Origin: Paramecium sonneborni
Lineage: Eukaryota > Ciliophora > Oligohymenophorea > Peniculida > Parameciidae
Assembly (NCBI GenBank): GCA_905182985.1
Contig: CAJJDN010000072.1
Span: 128,577-192,576 of the forward strand
Direction of reading: 5' to 3'
Length of the DNA stretch: 64,000 bases
Under the pieces are notes generated by a model. It worked only from the letters and a program-made list of their open reading frames with translations. It did no database searches and was not told the origin of the DNA. Shown here one piece after another: positions 49,264 through 61,275 of this stretch. Each line of letters starts with the position of its first letter. The stretch's first letter is position 1. A program made the position numbers and the translations under genes.

Positions 49264-52109
49264 TCAAAATTATATATATTAGAGAATAGCAGATAATTCA
49301 AACAAATCAAAAGGTTTTGCAATGAAATAATCTATTCCTGAATTAAAACAATTTAATTTAAGCTCCATATCACTGTAACTAGCCATTGCAATTATGAATC
49401 CTCTGTCTATTTATTGACTTATAAATAAATTCTTTATTTCTTTTATTAATTCCACTCCACTTTACTATAAAATTCTAATCAAAATATTACAGGTAGATAT
49501 GCATCAATAAAGTATAATAAATAAGCTCCATTTCTACATCTACATGGATTTTATTATTTATTTCTAATAAGTGATAAACTTTATTATTAAGTAAATGCTT
49601 TATCTGATCTTACCTCATATTTATTTAATAGAATCTATAATACTTATACATTTAAATAGTCATTATCAGCAATAATCACTTTTGAACAACATTGATTGGT
49701 TAATTTATATTTAATTACAGATTATAAGAATTTTGGATTTAATTCAGGTGGATCTAAATTAGGATTAGTACTATCTCCAAAATCTAAACTACTTGTTGGA
49801 GGTTTTGATGAATTATTAACACCTGATTCACTTTTAACTATTCTTGAAGGATTATTATTCAAACTTTTCGGAAATTGAGAATCTTAAAATTTAATTGTTC
49901 CACCTGAATTACTTTAATATTGAGATCCCAATGGTTTTATTTGTGGTGATTCTTACTTAATTTTAGATATTTATGAAAAATGAGCACTTTATAAATCAAA
50001 TTGTGTGTCAGGTTTTAATGAATATTATTTGGATATTTAAGTAAATGACATATATTTTGATTCTTCATTTTTATAATGAGAACTCTCTTAAGCCTAGGCT
50101 AAAAGCATTGATAAAGATGTTTCAAAAGGTCTTTTAAATTTCATCTATTAAGCATAACATGCTTATTATTTACTATTAATTGAAAGTGATTCTACAGTAA
50201 ATGTAAATGTTCCTGACATATTATTATCAAAGCTTAATTCTAAAGGTTTTCTAAGTGATCCGGATAATAAAAATGCTATCATTGCAGAAACTTATAATTC
50301 CAAAAGATTACTCATATCAAAATCTTTACAATTATTTTTCATTAATTAAGATGTATTTTTTAACACATTAGAATAACCTAATTAAGAAATCTCATCTCTA
50401 AATGGAATATCTTTTATTTAAAATTAAAAATTGTTTGGAGAAACTTAATGAATGTCAATTCTTATTTTTTAAGTTACTGTGTATTTTATTGCAATTTCAA
50501 ATAAACATTTTAAAACTTATTTGGTCTATCAAATCAATTAATATTTATATTACTCTTTCAGAATCATTATAAACTAACATATCTTAGTCTATTATAGGTA
50601 TTATTGATATCTCCTTAATCTTTAAGCAATCATCATAAATTAATTGTAATTCATCCAAAATATCAGTTATTTTAAATGTTGAATTACGAAATGTAAGTTA
50701 ATTTATCAATTATAAAGTCAAATCTTTCATAGTACTTAAAAACATCATAAATTTTTAAGTGCTCATACGCATTTATTTTAAATAATCTTTCTAAACTTTT
50801 CCATTATTTTTCTCTATGTCATGAGAACATAGTAAAATCAATAAATGTATAGCATTTATATAATTAGTTGATTCAGATAAAAAAGTTTAAAATACATTTT
50901 GAAATTAAAGAGGCTCATCCAAAACTCTTTTTGAAGTTGCTTTTTAAACAGGCTCAAACATAAACATTGTATAAAGTTTCTATTTCACTTCTGTTACTAA
51001 AACTTTTATGTTTAAGTTATCAAAATCTAATTCATCGTTCTTAATCTTGAAAAGTTAGAATGTAAAAAATTTCCATCTAAAATTAATTGTTTATTTACTT
51101 TGAATAATTATTATATAATCTTCCTATCATCTCTCTAATTTTATGTAATCCTCCCTTAATTTTATATCTACTATGTATTGTATTATCCAAATATATAGAA
51201 CTATTAATCATTAGATCAATGTTACTTATCTTAATCTAAGTCAATTTCAGAATTTTCAAATAAATCATTGACTTCACGACTACCAATCACAATGACGGAT
51301 TCCAAAAATGTTGATTCATAATCTATTTGTAATCCTTTATTTTTATTTTTATCCAGTTTTCCAAGAAAGAAATTTTGATAAACAATTTCAAAATTTTAAT
51401 TGTAAACCAAAATGGATTAATTATGAATCCAAGCCCTAATAAATAATATAGAGAATAAATACATTTAAGCTAATACATCATCTTCTTCATTACATTACAA
51501 ATCCATTATTATAGGACTGTTCATTACATCAGGATAATCTACTTCAGGAGAACGATTTAAATTTTCTTGATTCTATTATTGTGATGATTATTTATCAAAT
51601 TAATTTGATTTCTATTTAAAAGTTATTAGATTTGTCTATTAATTTTAAATTGATTCCTTTTTCTCTTTTCTTAAACTTGTTCTGCTGTCATATAATATTA
51701 CACTTAATATTACAAACATATATGGAATTGTATAGTAAAATTTAAATATATTTGGCTACAAAATAGAATTTATTGATGAACCAACACCTACAATAATTTT
51801 GAATACTTTATCAGTATCAGTTAGTATTATTATTTATGCACATATTTATTATTAGAAACAATCTAAGGATAATTCAGAATATATTGCCAACCATTGTAGA
51901 TATTTGAATATTTGTTCTAGTTTCTACATATTGTAATAATTATGATGATTTAAATATTGATTGAGTAGTATCAGTATAATATTAATGGAAAGCAATAAAT
52001 TTTGATATAACAAAAAGGAAGGATTGATTAGACTTATGATTATTAACAATTATTTTCTAAAAAATTTCATTAAATTAAGAATTTTATAAAACATAAATAT
52101 TTGATTCAT
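49264..52109 (-). CDS. Hybrid histidine kinase with receiver domain
   Basis: A 910-residue protein. Membrane helices occupy residues 1-160, then a linker, a dimerisation helix with LCSHDIEKN (likely phospho-acceptor His), an ATPase region with an N-box-like ERVIQILIDLIDQI and G2-like GTFTF, a long linker, and a receiver domain at the C-terminus (VIIADNDY acidic pocket, FIDAYLP phospho-Asp, FIAKPF lysine). The G1 motif DxGxG is replaced by KDIPF. Introns 51201-51225, 51077-51098, 49465-49490, and a probable 40-nt intron 50477-50516, longer than any other here. With all four the length is divisible by three. Confidence 0.75.
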
Positions 52110-52601
52110 TTAAAGAGCGGTATTAATTTAAAGTATGCAATTTGAATTAATTTATTCTTTATTTTTCATTATTTAAATTTGAAATTACTATATATGTCTA
52201 AAACAATCAAATTTATCAAATAAAAAGAATTAATTATTGTTAAGCTTGTGAAATAAATATTTTTTTTTTTTATTTTTTAGTAATTTAATTGTTTAAAATT
52301 GTGTATGAGTTTAGAAATCAATAAAATACTTATTATACATAGTTTAATGATTGGATAAACTGTGATATAAATTGATTTTACATTATACGTTATATATTAA
52401 ATTTTTTATTCGTTTTTAAAACAGAAGAAGAGTAGAATTTCTGTAAATAAAGAGTTAATAGATGTTTATTGATATATTTGATAATCATAATATATTATCA
52501 AAAATCATTCCACATATTTATTAATTTATGTTTAAGTTGTGTATTTTGACATGCAAATAAACTTAAAAAACTTTAGAATTTTTGATTTTTTTAATTTAAG
52601 C
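52110..52601. other. Intergenic, nothing recognised
   Basis: About 490 bp of A+T-rich sequence between divergent genes, with a T-rich run near 52260-52280. No frame or RNA gene seen; holds the promoters of the histidine kinase and the Cys-rich gene. Confidence 0.5.
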
Positions 52602-53384
52602 ATGATAACATTTGTTCTCTTCTGTTTTTTAGTTCTAGGTCAAGCTATGAAAGTTTCTTATAGCAAATAATGCACCTGCTAAAAATTTTCAACAGACACA
52701 AGTTGCTTAGAGTAAACAAACTGTATTTGGAGAAGTGATGGTTGCCAAGCAAGAGCTTGCACTGAATATTACGATAAAGATAAATGTAATAGGGTTGCAT
52801 CTTGCTCATGGAATGTATCTAAATGTCAAACATTTACTAAATGTTCTGATTACTACATGAATGACTCTTTTGATTGCTATAAAATAGGTGATCAAAACTT
52901 AAATTAATTTTGTGAGCCTTCAGAAAATGCAAATAAATGTTAAGAATATAAAATCTAATTATGTGGAGATGTAGAAGAAGATTGTACAGGATTCTAAAGT
53001 CAATGGAGTATGTGTTACTGGAATAATAACAGATGTAATGTTATTGATATCAGATATTGTGATAAATTGTTTAACAACGATTTATGTATTATATTTGGAG
53101 AGGGTCTTGGATGCTAATGGAAAGAGAATAAATGTATAGCCATATCTTGTTCAGATTTTACTTCTGAGAGTAATTGTGTTTTATAAAGATAAAACTTTAT
53201 AGAAGATGATCCATTACTTTGTAGATGGTATGAAAATTAATGTGAAGAAGCTTAAGATGTTTCTCATCTTGATTTTTCTAATTGTCTTGTCAATTCCTTC
53301 TATAATTATATTTGGGACTCAATTAATAAAGAATGTGTTTCTTGTTAAACCTATATCCCACCAAAGACAACGACAACGCCTTGA
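52602..53384 (+). CDS. Cys-rich secreted or surface protein
   Basis: A 260-residue intronless protein. It opens with a signal peptide (MITFVLFCFLVLGQA) and has about 34 cysteines in repeated short modules, commonly C-x(n)-W-x(n)-C (CIWRSDGC, CSWNVSKC, CYWNNNRC, CRWYENQC). The periodic Cys pattern resembles small relatives of Paramecium surface antigens. It ends in a Thr/Pro-rich tail (IPPKTTTTP) without a clear hydrophobic GPI-anchor signal, so secretion rather than anchoring is likely. No toxin or enzyme signature is visible. Confidence 0.8.
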
Positions 53385-53688
53385 TATGCAACATGATTAT
53401 TTTATTTAGATATTAAACATTATTCATTGTAATTCTATAAATATCTCATCTTTAATATTTTATATTTAATTATCAATGAATATGATTAATTAAATAATTT
53501 TTTATAAATTTATTTCTTTTCATATTAATCTATATACCTACCAGTTATTTTTTTATTCACAATCTTCATTGTTTTTTTTTTATATTCAAATCTATATAAA
53601 TTCATTTCCTTTTGATTTCATTTGTTTTTTATTTATTCTCTCTTTGAACAATTAAATCATTACAAACTAACAACTTTATTTAAGTAAA
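53385..53688. other. Intergenic, nothing recognised
   Basis: About 300 bp, very T-rich, with no coherent frame, RNA gene or repeat. Confidence 0.5.
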
Positions 53689-54738
53689 ATGTCTCAGACA
53701 TTAACATAATAAGACCTTTAAAGAAAATCTTAAAAAAAAATATTATATTTTACGTAAGAAATTAATAAATATAGGTAAAGCTTTCAAATTGTTTAATGTT
53801 ATTTGAAATAATTATAAACATTTTTCATTTTACTCTTAATCTATATATTAATTTTTAAATTTTGATCTTTTAAGCGACTATTATTTGTAATTGATCTAAT
53901 TAGAATTAATTATTCTAAATTAGGATAATTCAAAAAGGGTTCATAACAAATTAAGAAAGCTTATAATTGATTTTAATAATAAATTATACATTTAATTAAA
54001 TAAAAAATTCATGCTTATGTGCTGTTGTTAATAATTTACAAATCAAATTTAGAGATTTATTTTATGAAAAGGATATATAGATAGATATAAAAATAGATGA
54101 AAATTAGTAATGAATTAGTTTAAATGTACAACAATGTCAAAGAAAATTAATCATAGATGATAAAGATGAAGTAAAAGAATGATTAACATATTGAAAATAA
54201 ATGAATATTAATAAAATAAAGAATTCTAGTTAGAAAAAATTGAGCCTGTAGTTTCAAATATTAAGATATATTGTAAAATATTCATAAATTTGAGAAACGA
54301 AAATCTTCATTTGACTATTAATTAATGTTGATGATTATTTCATTTTTAAGTCTAAAGTAATTTTGAACTTGATTTAGATGATTCAAAGAGACTTTTGAAA
54401 ATAAAATCTTTAGGTCTTTAATAACAGAAAAAAAAATCAAAAAAAAATTATAGATTAATTATTATTTCAAATAGTTAGATTACACTAAATTAAATGGCAA
54501 TAAAATAATTAGATAATTTACTTGTTTGCTGATACATTAATCTTTTAAGGAATAATTATGGAAAAAGAATTCCTAAAAAAGAATACTAGGATCATGGCAA
54601 ATTATATTTTTAAGAAATTAATTCAGTTGAAATAATGTAAAAGAAGGATAAATATACAGATTCTCATAGGGATAGAATTATTGAAATAATATATGAATAA
54701 TTTGAAATTTTTTATACATCTATATATTATAAAAATTA
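53689..54738 (+). pseudogene. Relic gene with multiple in-frame TGA codons
   Basis: Starts with a coding-like MSQTLTQQDLQRKSQKK at 53689, but no exon structure continues it. Downstream, coding-like segments alternate with TGA: KDIQIDIKIDENQQ[TGA]ISLNV, then KDEVKE[TGA]LTY[TGA]KQ, PVVSNIKIYCKIFI, SNFELDLDDSKRLL, and GKRIPKKEYQDHGKLYFQE. Several TGAs fall where a tryptophan would suit (E-W-L-x-x-W as in PH-domain C-terminal helices), fitting TGG to TGA decay. The final segment overlaps the start of the next gene in another frame. Family uncertain. Confidence 0.5.
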
Positions 54739-55526
54739 ATGGGAATTACATGTTCAAAACGCAAAATTAATAGCTAAAAATATGTATAGGTTTAAGCAAA
54801 ACCAATTCAAGCTAGTTTAAGTACTTCAAAAGAGGCATTAGCATTTTGTGATTCATAAGACTTAGCTAATATAATGAGAACCAAGCCAGTCAAATAATAT
54901 TTATAAGACGTAATTAAGAAGTAATAAATCTATTTTGATTCTTGTGAATAATTAACACATATAATAGAGAGAAAATCTGAAATTTTATTAAGATGTTATA
55001 ATGATTTTACTGAGAAAGCTTTAAAAATAAAACTCATAGTACTAAAATACTATAATGAGAATTTTTTGGCTTATTAGAAGTTTGAACCTGGTTGCATATA
55101 AGAAAATGATTTAGTAGCAAATGAAACTATGCAAGTATAATATCTGATTTGCATGATAAGATTCTTCTTGAGACTATTATCATTCTAAATTGTTTGATGG
55201 ATAAAAATTTTGATGAAGAATAAGAATTATGGTGGGGAAATGATTATTTTAAAAATAGAATTTAAAATCTGGGTGGAATAGTGGAAGATAGAATTTAAAA
55301 TGACCAAATTGTTTAACCTATTGTTCAATATTTATAAGCATTAATAAATAAAGTTACATAATCTTTACCAATTAATCAATAATAATAATAATAATAAAAG
55401 CCTTTTCAGCATAATCAATCTGTTGTAAATAGTACAGCAATTGCTTAAGTACATTTGACAAAATTTTATAATGATCTTAAATTAGAATTTGCAAGAGATG
55501 CTGGTGAGGAATAGATTGTTTCTTGA
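54739..55526 (+). CDS. Unknown N-myristoylated protein
   Basis: A 253-residue protein. MGITCSKRK is a strong N-myristoylation signal (Gly2, Ser6, following basic residues) with Cys5 available for palmitoylation. The rest is helical and acidic, with WWGNDYFKNRIQNLGG in the middle and a seven-Gln run before the C-terminus. A 26-nt intron at 55135-55160 removes a TGA. Membrane attachment is inferred; no catalytic motif is seen. Confidence 0.68.
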
Positions 55527-55569
55527 TTAAAATAAATCAATAATTATATTTATTAATATATTTTAATTT

Positions 55570-56278
55570 ATGAATTAGCCTTATCTTCATCCAGCAAATC
55601 AAATAATTTAAGATTAAGCACCAAAGGAAACCCTTTATATAACTGGATTGAATGATAAGATTAAATTAGAGGATATGAAATTTGTTTTATATATACTTTT
55701 TTCATAATTTGGAGAGGTCCTGTAAATGGTTATGAAAAAAACATAAAAATTAAGAGGTTAAGCATTTATAGTATTTTAAAATATTACATATGCTACTAAT
55801 GCTAAAGCAGCATTATCAGGTATGATTGTTTATGATAAACCATTGGTATCAATTACTAATATTTTAGATTATTGAATTTGCCTATAAGAAGAGTGTTATT
55901 TTTGATAGAATTGAAGGCAAATTCTACTATAAATAAAAATAACATAAAGAATTGTAACCGAATTTACCTAATGAGTTAATGAAGGAAAAAAAATAAAAAA
56001 AATTTGAAGACAAAATACAAAATAATAGCAATTTAAATTAGGGAGAAATCAATAATGTTTTATTGATAGAATCATTGCCACCATTTGTTACAGAAATCAT
56101 GTTATCAGAGTTATTTAGGTAATACCCTGGTTATTCACTCATTAAGTTGATACCTGCTAGAGGCTTGGCATTTGTTGAATACTAGAATGATGATTAAGCG
56201 ACAGTTGCATTAAAGGGCTTAAGCAACTTTAAAATCACTCCTGAATGTCAATTAAAAGTTAAATATGCTAAAAAGTGA
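55570..56278 (+). CDS. U1A/U2B'' snRNP protein (two RRMs)
   Basis: A 228-residue protein of the U1A/U2B''/SNF family, which binds U1 or U2 snRNA loops in the spliceosome. RRM1 follows the family closely: TLYITGLNDKIKLEDMKFVLY (RNP2), FSQFGEVLQMV, and RNP1 LRGQAFIVFQN, ATNAKAALSG, YDKPLIIEFA. A Lys/Gln-rich linker precedes RRM2 (VLLIESLPPFVTEIMLSELF, ARGLAFVEYQ). A 22-nt intron (55846-55867) lies within YDKPL. U1A and U2B'' cannot be separated by eye. Confidence 0.92.
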
Positions 56279-56538
56279 AGAGTATATAAATTATATTATT
56301 TTTTATAACCTTTTTATTCATTTATGCTCATATATTTATAGATATATTAACAATTTTATTATATTAATATTAATCACTAATCAATCTTTTAACATTATTA
56401 TGTTATTCTATCATAAAAGTTCTTAAGGAGAGAAACAATTTTAACAATCCAAAATTAACTTTATACGTTATTCATTTATTTTTATTAACTAAAAAGTTTG
56501 GAATTTATGGAATCCAAACTAAAGAAATATTAATTTAG
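56279..56538. other. Intergenic, nothing recognised
   Basis: A+T-rich spacer between convergent sequences; no frame or RNA gene seen. Confidence 0.5.
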
Positions 56539-57520
56539 ATACATACTTCTTATAATCTAATTTATAGATTAATAAATTATAATTAACCTATTGTATTACG
56601 AACTAGTAATTTATTTTTTTAGAATTAATCCCATTATCATAAAAATAAAATCATATTTCTTTTTACTTCTTATCTATCCAATTAAATTTGATGATTTTCC
56701 TTAAATTTTATCTTTGTTCATACTAATAATATATTTATGAGATAGTTTCTTTGCAACTAAAAATATATTGTCCTTCTTTTCTAAATAAAATTTAGCTTTT
56801 GCAATTTATTTAAACCAGAAGTATTAATTATTAGTTGATACTAAATAATACCATTTTTCCATTTAAAGTCATTGTAAGAAACTCTTTTTGAATATAAATT
56901 CAAGTGTATTATTAATTATAGAGTAAGCTGCAATCATTAAAGTATTTGAAATTATTTAATTTTAAAGTGAAAATCTTTCTTAATCTATTTAATTGATGAA
57001 TGACTATTTAATACATTTTTGGAGAATATTTATTTTAGATTATCAGAGAATTTTTTCTCCAACCTAAAAGAATTATATGCAAAATTAAGTAATTTTAAGT
57101 TTATCATCTTATATGCTGTATTAGTTTAAACCATCTTATTCATCTCTTTCTGCTATTTATTAAAACTAAATAACTGTAAAATCATTCTTATCGCTTCCCT
57201 CTGATTGATGGTAGATTTTATTTTGCTATATTTTTTTTTTTATTTTCAAAATTAATCTAACTTTGTTTTCCATAAATTATATATCTGATTTATGTCAAAT
57301 TACTTATTTCTTAAAAGTAAGCCTGATTTTATCTATCCTAAATTTTTATCGTATTAGTTCTTTATGAATTTTGGAGGATTAGATAGATCAGTTTATATTT
57401 TTTGGGTAATTGCTTATTTATAAATAGATAATTATCAATATTGGTGGCATATCAATAAGGTTTTTTATTTTAATTACCTTTATATTTTCATACTTGTCAA
57501 AAATATTTAGAAATATTAAT
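56539..57520 (-). pseudogene. Tubby-like gene relic with frameshift and TGA interruptions
   Basis: Minus-strand segment FLVAKKLSHKYIISMNKDK, then GKSSNLIGQIRSKKKYDFIF and, one base out of frame, YDNGINSKK (56600-56780) matches the Tubby signature in which SNYxIS, YIGKLRSNF and xIYDNG follow one another. The frame changes between DFIF and YDNG with no GT...AG available, and a TGA (near 56871) lies upstream. Further coding-like sequence up to about 57520 (LPKKYKLIYLILQNS, SGLLLRN-like) may be the N-terminal part. It looks like a decayed Tubby-family gene. Confidence 0.5.
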
Positions 57521-57537
57521 AAATAAGTGATTATAAT

Positions 57538-58448
57538 TCATTACTTCTCTGTATCTAAATCAGGTATTTTTGTTATTTGAGTTACAGATTGTGAAACTTT
57601 ATGACTTGAGCATTTTGTAGAAATCCAATACAGTGTATGATCAATTTTGGGTTCCCAATAACATACTAAATTGTAAAAGTAATGTGCATATATATATCCT
57701 GCAGGTACCTATAATAATATTTATAAAATTTACATCAATTGTATAATGAATTCTAAAAGAAATAACAATAAAAGCTTAAAAGAATGATGAAATAAAAAAA
57801 AATAAGGCTATCCATTTCTTTCCCAATTTTCTCATTTCTAATGCACAAATAACCAGAAATCCAACATGACCCTATTATTATGAATAAATTCTTACAGAAT
57901 AAAAGAAATCTGAATACTTCCCATATTTTACAACAAAGGTTGGTACTCCTGGATCCTACCAATAGTAATTATGAGCAAATTGAAGTTTAAAAATATTCAA
58001 ATGAATAGCCCTGATTCCATAGAATATGATTAAAGCAGCAAAAAGCCTAAAATTTCTAACATAAAACACCCAATAGAGACTAACATAGAAAAATGCAAAG
58101 TCTAATATTAGGCCAGAAATCACTTGCATTAGAGAAGCAAACCTAATTACAATTTAAAATGAATAAGTACCATGTATGAGAATGATATAATTAATTGATT
58201 ATATCTGTTTAGTTATGACCTAAGTCAAAAATGCCTTTTATGTCATCCTATGGTGTCCCCAATATTTCACCAATTTGAGTTATCACAATATAACTGAAAA
58301 AAATGAAAATTCTAAATCGAAAGTTATAGCAGGGATTATCAGGGACAGTACTTTATCTATGGTCAAATTTCTAAGGGGTTTCAGGTTTTAGAACTTCGCA
58401 TCCATGATAAATTGACAAATCTTATGTTTATTTATTTGAGATATGCAT
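57538..58448 (-). CDS. Sphingomyelin-synthase-like PAP2-family membrane enzyme
   Basis: A 285-residue protein with about six membrane helices. The C-terminal half carries GHVGFLVICAL and FRIHYTIDVPAGY, corresponding to the C3 and C4 motifs whose two His and one Asp form the lipid phosphate-transfer triad in sphingomyelin synthase and related PAP2_C enzymes. The usual SGH is QGH here. The N-terminal region has no SAM domain. Introns 58143-58170 and 57709-57733 restore the frame; the second lies directly after HYTID. A role in phosphosphingolipid or ceramide-phosphoethanolamine synthesis is likely by family, not shown. Confidence 0.78.
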
Positions 58449-58657
58449 TTTAATAATATTATTTATTAAATATTTAATCATTCATTAAGTATTGCATTCA
58501 TGATATTATTTAAATTTTATTTAAAATGTTAGCAATATTGTTATTAACATACTTCTTTAACTTAAATCAAAGGAATATTAATAGTACATCTTTTATCATA
58601 TTTTTAATTACCAATCCTATTAGAGATATAACGCATTTATTTAATTATTTATAATAT

Positions 58658-61274
58658 TCATTCTATGACCCCTAAGGCTATATGTAATTTATCTACCAAT
58701 AATGCACCACCTATATCAATTGCTGCACTATATAAATCAGCAATTTCTAATTTCATTTTGATTAACGATTATTCTTAAACGTCAATTCTCTCTTCCAACT
58801 CTTTTACTTAATTTCTATATTTATTCTCTATCTAAGAATTTGCTTAGAAAGCTCTCTCTAAAATTGTTTGATACTCTTTTGATATTTTAAAACGATCATC
58901 ATTTAAATTATTATTTTAATCTTCTATTTCTTTCGGTTTCGTAGTTTCATTTCCTTATCCTTATATATTATTATCAAAAATTACTCAAATTGTTTGCTTC
59001 TTCTAATTATTAGAAAGCCAAGGATTCTCTATGACTAACTAATATACTTGTTCTTATTTAAGCTACACTATTTCTTTGAATAGTTTTATCTAATCTTTAT
59101 ATTTATAAATCTGATATTAAAAATTCTAATTCTGCTATCTTTTGTTCATAAGATTAAATTTTTTCTTTGCAATTACATTTCTATTCTGTAATCTTAATTT
59201 TAGACTCATCTTATAAAACTTTTGTTTAATCCTCTTTCAAAGATTTAATTTACTATTGAAGTTCTTATTTAAGTTTTTTCTCTTTTTCATAAGCTTATTT
59301 CATTTGTGTATTTTATAATTTATATTAATCTAGAGTCTAAGATAATGCTTCTTCCATTTAAATATTATATTGTTCAAGTTCAGAGATGATTTCCTGCTCT
59401 TTTTAAATTTCTTGATTTTTTTCTTTTAACGCTTTTTATTGTTCAGCAATTTTTGCTTATAATAAAACTTTTTCCTACATTGATTCTGCTAATTATTGTT
59501 TGCTTTTTAACAAAGTTGTTCTCATACTTGCAAGTTGAACTTTTGCTTCTTCTAATTACTTTTAAGAATCAATATTTAGCAATTTTTATTGCTCCACCTA
59601 TTATTACAGATTTCTCAATTCCTCCTTATTTCTATAATAAATATTAAATATATTATACTATTCCAAAGACTCATTAATTCTTGTAACTTCATTACCATAT
59701 ACTTGTGTCTAAGGATGAGATTATGAATCAGAACACTCCATATTTAATATTATATTACTTATTAACTTTATTCCAATTTCAATTAATACTAACATAGTTC
59801 TAATTCATATTCTAATTGTTGTATTCTTTACTCAGATAGTTATTGAGTCATTTAATAGGTCTAAAACTTTTCTTAAATGGCTCTTCTTAATAATAATAGT
59901 GGTTCTACTAACTCTTTTTGATCCATCAAAAAATTGGGCACATTCTCAACTTATCTCAATAAATATTAGACTTCGCTATTGTAATCATTTAGTATTTTTT
60001 GATTACTCTCATATTTTGTTTACCAAATTTATATTTAGGTTTTTAATCGATTTATTTATTATTCTGATTTTGATCTTACATTTGTTTCATGAATCTATTT
60101 TTCTGATTAAATAATTTAAGTCTTTGACTCATGATTTAATCTAGTCATATGAAATTCTTAACTTAAAATTTCATCTAATTTAAATTATAAATCTTCTATT
60201 AATTAATCCTTTTATGCCAATTCTGATTCATATCTTTATTTTAATGTATCAAAATCCTATTATTTTAGATTTAGATTTAATAATTGTTCTTCAATAATGT
60301 TTTCAGATTCATTTGATGGAGCCATAATGAATTAATTCTAAATTTAAAATCAACTATATTACTTCTATTTTTTTTTCTTTTTAGCGAGCATCTATTTATT
60401 TCGAAAGCTGTTACTCTAAACTTTCATTTTTTTGTAATAATGCTTAAATAGTTCCTGATGTTAGATTTTTCATATCTTAAATTTATTCATTTTTATCTTT
60501 CACTTAATTTTCTAGATTCTATAGCTTTTCATTTTAGCTTTGAATTTATATAATCATAGATTCATTTAATTATTTTAATTGTTCTTTTTCAACATTATTT
60601 TATTACAAATTATTAGCATTATTATCTTCTAAAAGTTTTACTTTATCTTCTTAATCTTTAAATTATTTTTCATATTTTTTCATCATATCTTAATAGATAT
60701 ATTTTTCAATCATTCCATCAATTTTATTTTGAAGTTGTTAAATTAATAAATTTTACTCGTTAATTTTAATATCTTTATTAATTAATAATTAATTCTCACT
60801 TTAAGATTTCTATTATTTTGTTTCAAATTCTTTTTATTTATTGTCACTTTAAAACATCTATTCCGTTGTTTTTTAAGTTATTTTATTATTAAATGACTCT
60901 TGACCAGAAGAGATAACTGAAACTTTTGAAAAATCTAAGGATTAATCTTAAACTTCACCACTATTGTCAATTAAATATTTTTTACTCATTATCTAAATCA
61001 CAAATTTTAGTAATTTTAAAGTTAGCAATCAATTTAGCTTTTTTATCTGGACACTTATCAAGATCTAATGTTTCTTAGAATTCTAAGTGGAATCTAAAAA
61101 AAGATCTCTTTTACCTACGTTTTATTAATTCAAATATTGAGTAAAGTCAAAGTTATGAAAACCAGCAGTTTTTTATCCTTTCTCAGTTACGAGTAAAACA
61201 ACTAATTAGGCCTAATTATCTTCTGATTTTCCATTTTGGGTTAGATTTGTTATTATGTTGAATTGAAGAGTTTC
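58658..61274 (-). CDS. NT-C2 domain and long coiled-coil protein, left contig copy (5' end missing)
   Basis: Left part of a gene cut by the assembly join at 61275. This copy holds all but about the first 18 codons. In order from the 5' side: an N-terminal C2-like domain (FHNFDFTQYLNQQ, LDLDKCPDKKAKLIANFKI, as in NT-C2 proteins) and then some 750 residues of coiled coil. Introns 61083-61114, 60961-60985, 60338-60362, 59736-59758 and 58960-58984 are all in this copy. The stop is at 58658. Joined to the start at 62425 with one copy of the repeat, the gene codes 845 residues and is divisible by three. NT-C2 coil proteins are often membrane-linked scaffolds. Confidence 0.8.
60176..61274. repeat. 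Left copy of a perfect 1,099-bp direct duplication
   Basis: Bases 60176-61274 recur at 61276-62374 with no difference seen at any position compared, separated only by an N. Offset is exactly 1100. Best read as unmerged contig ends. Confidence 0.9.
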
Positions 61275-61275
61275 N
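61275..61275. other. Single N: assembly join
   Basis: The only ambiguous base in the window, placed exactly between two identical 1,099-bp sequences. It marks a contig or scaffold join. Confidence 0.9.

Noticed and set aside
53689..54738. Reassignment of TGA to tryptophan
   Set aside because: All intact genes end at TGA and use TGG for Trp at conserved sites, so TGA in this stretch is better read as decay.
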